Part shown: positions 4,896 to 7,822 of the stretch, piece by piece
Position numbering within the stretch: the first letter of the stretch is position 1
How the letters are laid out: every line of letters begins with the position of its first letter
Assembly (NCBI GenBank): GCA_944331725.1
Contig: CALVJE010000050.1
Location: forward strand, 1-7,822
Length of the DNA stretch: 7,822 nucleotides
Source: an uncultured Bacilli bacterium
GTDB taxonomy: Bacteria; Bacillota_I; Bacilli_A; RF39; UBA660
Direction of reading: 5' to 3'
Made by a program: the position numbers and the translations under genes
Notes under the pieces: generated by a model
Told to the model about the DNA's origin: nothing
Database searches by the model: none
The model's input: only the letters and a program-made list of their open reading frames with translations

Positions 4896-6392
4896 TTAAA
4901 TCAAGTTATTACCAGTCATTTCATCTGGTTTTTCTATATCCATATATTTTAATATTGTAGGAGCGATATCTCCTAATTTACCTGTTTTAATTTCTTTAAT
5001 GTTATGATCTGTAATAATAAATGGTACAGGACTAGTAGTGTGAGCAGTTATTACTTCTCCTTTATCGTCTTCCATAATCTCAGAATTACCGTGATCTGCT
5101 GTTATAAACATTGTAAAGCCTTTTTCTTTACTTGCTTTATATAGTCTTCCTACATTTTCATTAACGGCTTTAACAGCTTCAACAACTTTATCAAATTTAC
5201 CAGTATGTCCTACCATATCACAGTTTGCAAAGTTTAGAATGATTAAATCGTATTTATCCATAACTTCTATTAATTTATCTGTTACTTCATAAGCACTCAT
5301 AGCAGGATACATATCATAAGTTGCTACATCTTTTCTTGGTACGATTATTTTATCTGTATTAGGAATATCTTTTTCTTCTCCTCCATCAAAGAAGTAAGTA
5401 ACGTGTGGATATTTACTAGCTTCTGCTATTCTTAGAATCTTTAATCCAATTGAGGCAGCATATTCTCCTAAAGTATTAGTTAAATGAAGTGGTGGAAAAG
5501 CAGGAGTTGCAATAACAGTATGTTCTGGAGTCATCATTGTAACTAGTTTAACATTTTTAAAATCTACTCGTGGAAACTCTTTAAAATCTTTATTAGTTAA
5601 GGCAGTGAATGTTTGCGTAATACGATCTGGTCTAAAGTTAAGCATTACCATACCATCATTTTCTTTAAGAGTTCCATCATCTATTAATTTAGCAGGTACA
5701 ATGAATTCATCCATAATATTTTGTTTATATGAATCTTCTATATACTCTTTATATGAGTCTATTTTTACTCCTTCTCCTTGTACTAATAAATCATAATACT
5801 TCTTAGTAACATTCCACATTCTTTCTCTATCCATAGAATAGTATCTTCCAGAAATATCAGCTAGTTTACCAAAGCCTACTTCGTTTAGTTTATTAGTCAA
5901 TTCGTCTAGGAATTTAAGAGCAACATCAGGTAAGGTATCTCTACCATCTAGAAAAGCATGTACATAGACATTATGAAAGTTTTCTTTTTTACATAAGTCT
6001 AACATGGCAAAGAAGTGATTAATATGAGAATGAACTCCCCCATCACTTAATAGTCCAAATAAATGAAGTGATGAATTATTTTCTTTACAATGATTAATTA
6101 TATCTAGTAACACTTCATTTTTAAAGAAACTACCATCTTCTATAGCGTGATTTATCTGCATAAGAGGTTGATCTACAACTCTACCTGCTCCTATATTTAA
6201 ATGTCCTACTTCACTATTACCCATTTGTCCAGCTGGAAGTCCAACTGCTTCACCACTTGCTTCCAAAGTAGTATGAGGATATTCTTTCCATAGGTTTATA
6301 ATATTTTCTGGATTTGCTACAATAATAGCATTACCTTTCTTTTCTTCTCTATATCCAAAACCATCTATAATTGTTAATAATACTTTTTTCAT
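4896..6392 (-). CDS. gpmI: 2,3-bisphosphoglycerate-independent phosphoglycerate mutase
   Basis: This glycolytic enzyme interconverts 3- and 2-phosphoglycerate in the cytoplasm using two Mn2+ ions and a phosphoserine intermediate. At 498 residues it is near the usual ~510. Landmarks of the alkaline-phosphatase-superfamily fold are intact: D10 in LLTIIDGFG, catalytic S60 in QMGNSEVGHLNIGAGR, DGGVHSH (about 117-123), DGRDT (about 149-153), FRPDR (about 253-257), D392 and H396 in NCDMVGHTG, D433-H434 in ADHGNSE, and H451 in TAHTTSP. These keep a constant offset from the metal and catalytic residues known from Bacillus iPGM, so the enzyme should be active. The ribosome binding site AAGGAGAG (6406-6399) has a 6-nt spacer and overlaps the stop codon of the upstream ATPase gene, implying translational coupling. 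The usual glycolytic neighbours (pgk, tpiA, eno) are not next to it in this window. Confidence 0.97.
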   Translation of the reverse strand: MKKVLLTIIDGFGYREEKKGNAIIVANPENIINLWKEYPHTTLEASGEAVGLPAGQMGNSEVGHLNIGAGRVVDQPLMQINHAIEDGSFFKNEVLLDIINHCKENNSSLHLFGLLSDGGVHSHINHFFAMLDLCKKENFHNVYVHAFLDGRDTLPDVALKFLDELTNKLNEVGFGKLADISGRYYSMDRERMWNVTKKYYDLLVQGEGVKIDSYKEYIEDSYKQNIMDEFIVPAKLIDDGTLKENDGMVMLNFRPDRITQTFTALTNKDFKEFPRVDFKNVKLVTMMTPEHTVIATPAFPPLHLTNTLGEYAASIGLKILRIAEASKYPHVTYFFDGGEEKDIPNTDKIIVPRKDVATYDMYPAMSAYEVTDKLIEVMDKYDLIILNFANCDMVGHTGKFDKVVEAVKAVNENVGRLYKASKEKGFTMFITADHGNSEIMEDDKGEVITAHTTSPVPFIITDHNIKEIKTGKLGDIAPTILKYMDIEKPDEMTGNNLI

Positions 6393-6404
6393 TGTTCACT
6401 CTCC

Positions 6405-7682
6405 TTAATATAATTGTTCATTTAAACAGAATATTGCATATATAGGTAAGTATCTAACATTTTTCTTAGTAGAAAAGTTATTTTCTGTAATACGGTAAGC
6501 ATCTGTTACAATATACTTTTTCATAAAGACTGATAGACTCTTTACTTTAGATCCTTGTTTAGTAGCAAGTTCTATAGGAATAATCTTACCCATTCTATTT
6601 TGAATAACAAAGCTAACTTCTGCTTTTCCTTCTGACTGATAATAATATAAGGAATAACCTGCTTCTACTAAAGTATGAGCGATATGGTTTTCATATAAGG
6701 CTTGCTTAACATTTTCATCTACTCTTAGTCTATCTTTAGTTAAGTTATATCTCATACTTAAAAGTCCATCATCTGGTAGATATAGTTTAAAACTATCAAG
6801 TTCTCTACAACTAGATAAAGGAGACTTTGCTACTCTTATTTTGTATGAACGATAAATTAATTGATTAGTTACTAAAAAGTTAATTGAGTTCTCATACTCT
6901 TTAGCACGTCTACCATATCCTAAAACGCCATATTGAAATTTTTTATTTTCTTTTTCTAGTTGTTTAGGAATACTTTCCATTACTTCTATACCACGTTCTA
7001 TATCTATTAAGTTTTCACTGTTTAGTAGTTCACTTTTATTAATATCAAAGACTCTTTCTTTAATACTATCTAAATATCCATAGTGTTTTTTAGTAGCAAA
7101 GGCATCTATTACTTCAGGAAGTCCTCCTGTGATTAAATAATCATAGAAATAATCTAAGGCTTTAGTATGAACACTACAACTTCTATGATTATCATAAGCA
7201 TATCTTATTTTTTCTGATACTTCTTTTTCACCTATAGCCCAAAGAAATTCTTCATAATCCATTTCTGTCATTATCTTATATTGAAATTCTTCTCCTCTAA
7301 ATTTTAATAGAGAATCTCTACTTGATGTAATAGCGATAACGTGATAATCATTCTTATCAAAACCAAATAACTTTATTCCTTTAATTATATCTTCATCTGT
7401 AACATTATCAAAAATTAGAAGTGTATCATTTTTCACAATAGGAACTTCACATATAATACTTAAAGCTTCTGCTAATTTTGTAATAGATCTTTCTTTTTTA
7501 AATAAGTCTTTCAAAATAGTATTATGATCAGTATTAAAATAAGCGACATACTTATAGTTATTTTTACCGAAGTCTAAAGCTGTATAAGTTTTACCTACTT
7601 GTCTTGTTCCAATAATTAGTAATGGTTTTCTTATTAAATCATTTTTCCATTTCAATAAGAATTTGTTTATTTTTCGTTCCAT
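6405..7682 (-). CDS. AAA_14/DUF4143-type ATPase with degenerate catalytic motifs
   Basis: A 425-residue member of the AAA_14 plus DUF4143 group, cytoplasmic P-loop proteins common in Firmicutes and poorly understood. The N-terminal domain has Walker A GTRQVGKT (25-32). The Walker B strand TLLIFDN ends in D92-N93, where the family normally has D-E, so the catalytic glutamate is missing. ITSS (about 118-121) follows, in the sensor-1 region. The link region contains the family signature LITGGLPEV (about 183-191). The C-terminal DUF4143 domain resembles a PD-(D/E)xK nuclease fold, where family members often read E-x-D-F and I-P-I-E-x-K. Here they are E355-V-S357-F and IPIE371-L-A373, so the Asp and Lys are both absent. 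It probably binds ATP but may not hydrolyse it well or cut DNA. The start ATG 7682 has GGGAGGTGA upstream. It is the first gene of an operon with gpmI, 12 nt apart. Confidence 0.87.
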   Translation of the reverse strand: MERKINKFLLKWKNDLIRKPLLIIGTRQVGKTYTALDFGKNNYKYVAYFNTDHNTILKDLFKKERSITKLAEALSIICEVPIVKNDTLLIFDNVTDEDIIKGIKLFGFDKNDYHVIAITSSRDSLLKFRGEEFQYKIMTEMDYEEFLWAIGEKEVSEKIRYAYDNHRSCSVHTKALDYFYDYLITGGLPEVIDAFATKKHYGYLDSIKERVFDINKSELLNSENLIDIERGIEVMESIPKQLEKENKKFQYGVLGYGRRAKEYENSINFLVTNQLIYRSYKIRVAKSPLSSCRELDSFKLYLPDDGLLSMRYNLTKDRLRVDENVKQALYENHIAHTLVEAGYSLYYYQSEGKAEVSFVIQNRMGKIIPIELATKQGSKVKSLSVFMKKYIVTDAYRITENNFSTKKNVRYLPIYAIFCLNEQLY

Positions 7683-7715
7683 TTAGTGTAGTCACCTCCC
7701 ACATCTTCTAATATA

Positions 7716-7744
7716 AGTATATATTTTTTCTAATCTTAAGTCAA
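7716..7744 (-). promoter_or_regulatory. Promoter of the ATPase-gpmI operon
   Basis: On the minus strand TTGACT (7744-7739) and TATACT (7721-7716), each five of six consensus bases, are spaced 17 nt apart. The start would fall near 7709, giving a leader of about 27 nt that contains the GGGAGGTGA ribosome binding site. No separate promoter is evident before gpmI, so gpmI probably depends on this one. Confidence 0.7.
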
Positions 7745-7822
7745 TAATAGAACAAATAAAACAAACAAGTTTGTTTTTACCTTGTCGTTACCTCCAAGGA
7801 TTCCTACTTCATAGATAGAGTA
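7736..7822 (-). other. Right-edge segment: possible partial reading frame or leader of an unseen upstream unit
   Basis: One minus-strand frame is open from the window edge for 28 codons (YSIYEVGILGGNDKVKTNLF, then VLFVLLLT) to a TAA at 7738-7736. It is not a C-terminus I recognise, and the palindrome at 7758-7777 lies inside it, so it may be chance. The other two frames stop within the first 20 bases. The purine-rich GGAGGTAACGACAAGG stretch is not followed by a start codon. Confidence 0.2.
7758..7777 (-). terminator. A/T palindrome, possible terminator of a unit entering from the right
   Basis: AAAACAAAC (7777-7769 read on the minus strand) pairs perfectly over 9 bp with GTTTGTTTT (7766-7758) around a 2-nt centre; a T-rich tail follows. 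A second small stem, CCTTG with CAAGG (7799-7795 and 7784-7780), lies just before it. This could end an upstream transcript, but the stem is A+T-rich and the T-run is interrupted. Confidence 0.4.

Noticed and set aside
5605..5796. Plus-strand 63-codon frame
   Set aside because: It is fully antisense to gpmI, which is intact and strongly conserved there.
7776..7806. Sequence GTAACGACAAGGTAA resembling the conserved 3' end of 16S rRNA
   Set aside because: Only a few words match by eye, the order of the conserved blocks differs, and the CACCTCC anti-Shine-Dalgarno end is absent.
1..7822. CRISPR array, insertion sequence, tRNA or prophage elements
   Set aside because: No regularly spaced repeats, terminal inverted repeats, transposase or integrase coding, or cloverleaf sequence was seen on either strand.
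1..7822. A novel defence system built around the ATPase, PHP enzyme and polymerase
   Set aside because: These genes are on separate transcripts with promoters and terminators between them and on different strands; only adjacency links them.

Overview
The window is a low-GC (very A+T-rich) bacterial chromosome segment. It uses the standard bacterial code: TAA stops, TGG for Trp and no internal TGA. Near-consensus sigma-A promoters (TTGACA/TATAAT types), strong GGAGG-type ribosome binding sites, U-tailed hairpin terminators and the protein styles all suggest a Firmicutes/Bacilli-type organism, perhaps a gut commensal related to Erysipelotrichia or RF39-like Bacilli. The lineage is inferred from style only. 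No mobile element, CRISPR array, tRNA or rRNA was found.

Layout from left to right. Positions 1-128 hold the 5' end of rpsJ (ribosomal protein S10) on the minus strand, preceded by a structured ~120-nt 5' leader (129-247), a good promoter (254-282) and a perfect 25-bp A-tract tandem repeat (286-335). A divergent plus-strand pair follows: a small protein with a transglutaminase-like Cys/His/Asp arrangement (493-1017) and a PHP-domain phosphoesterase of the RnaAM/YciV type (1035-1928). This pair ends in a hairpin terminator shared with the convergent Y-family DNA polymerase IV gene (1961-3169, minus). The minus strand then carries a beta-helix plus coiled-coil protein locus (3268-4203) that appears to be one gene broken by an in-frame TAA. 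Next come a small coiled-coil/zinc-site protein (4260-4739) and a two-gene operon (7682 to 4896) in which an AAA_14/DUF4143-type ATPase precedes gpmI, the cofactor-independent phosphoglycerate mutase. The right edge (7736-7822) holds the tail of an upstream minus-strand unit, with a palindrome and a possible partial reading frame.

Functional links. Most units are separate transcripts, each with its own promoter and often a terminator, so this looks like core chromosome rather than an island. rpsJ, gpmI and DNA polymerase IV are housekeeping or repair genes. The genes of real interest lie between them. The ATPase has lost recognisable catalytic residues in both its Walker B motif and its nuclease-like C-terminal domain, yet it is tightly coupled to gpmI. 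The beta-helix gene has a stop exactly between two halves that read as one protein. The transglutaminase-like protein is paired with an RNA/nucleotide phosphoesterase. I did not see a convincing new multi-gene defence or mobile system.
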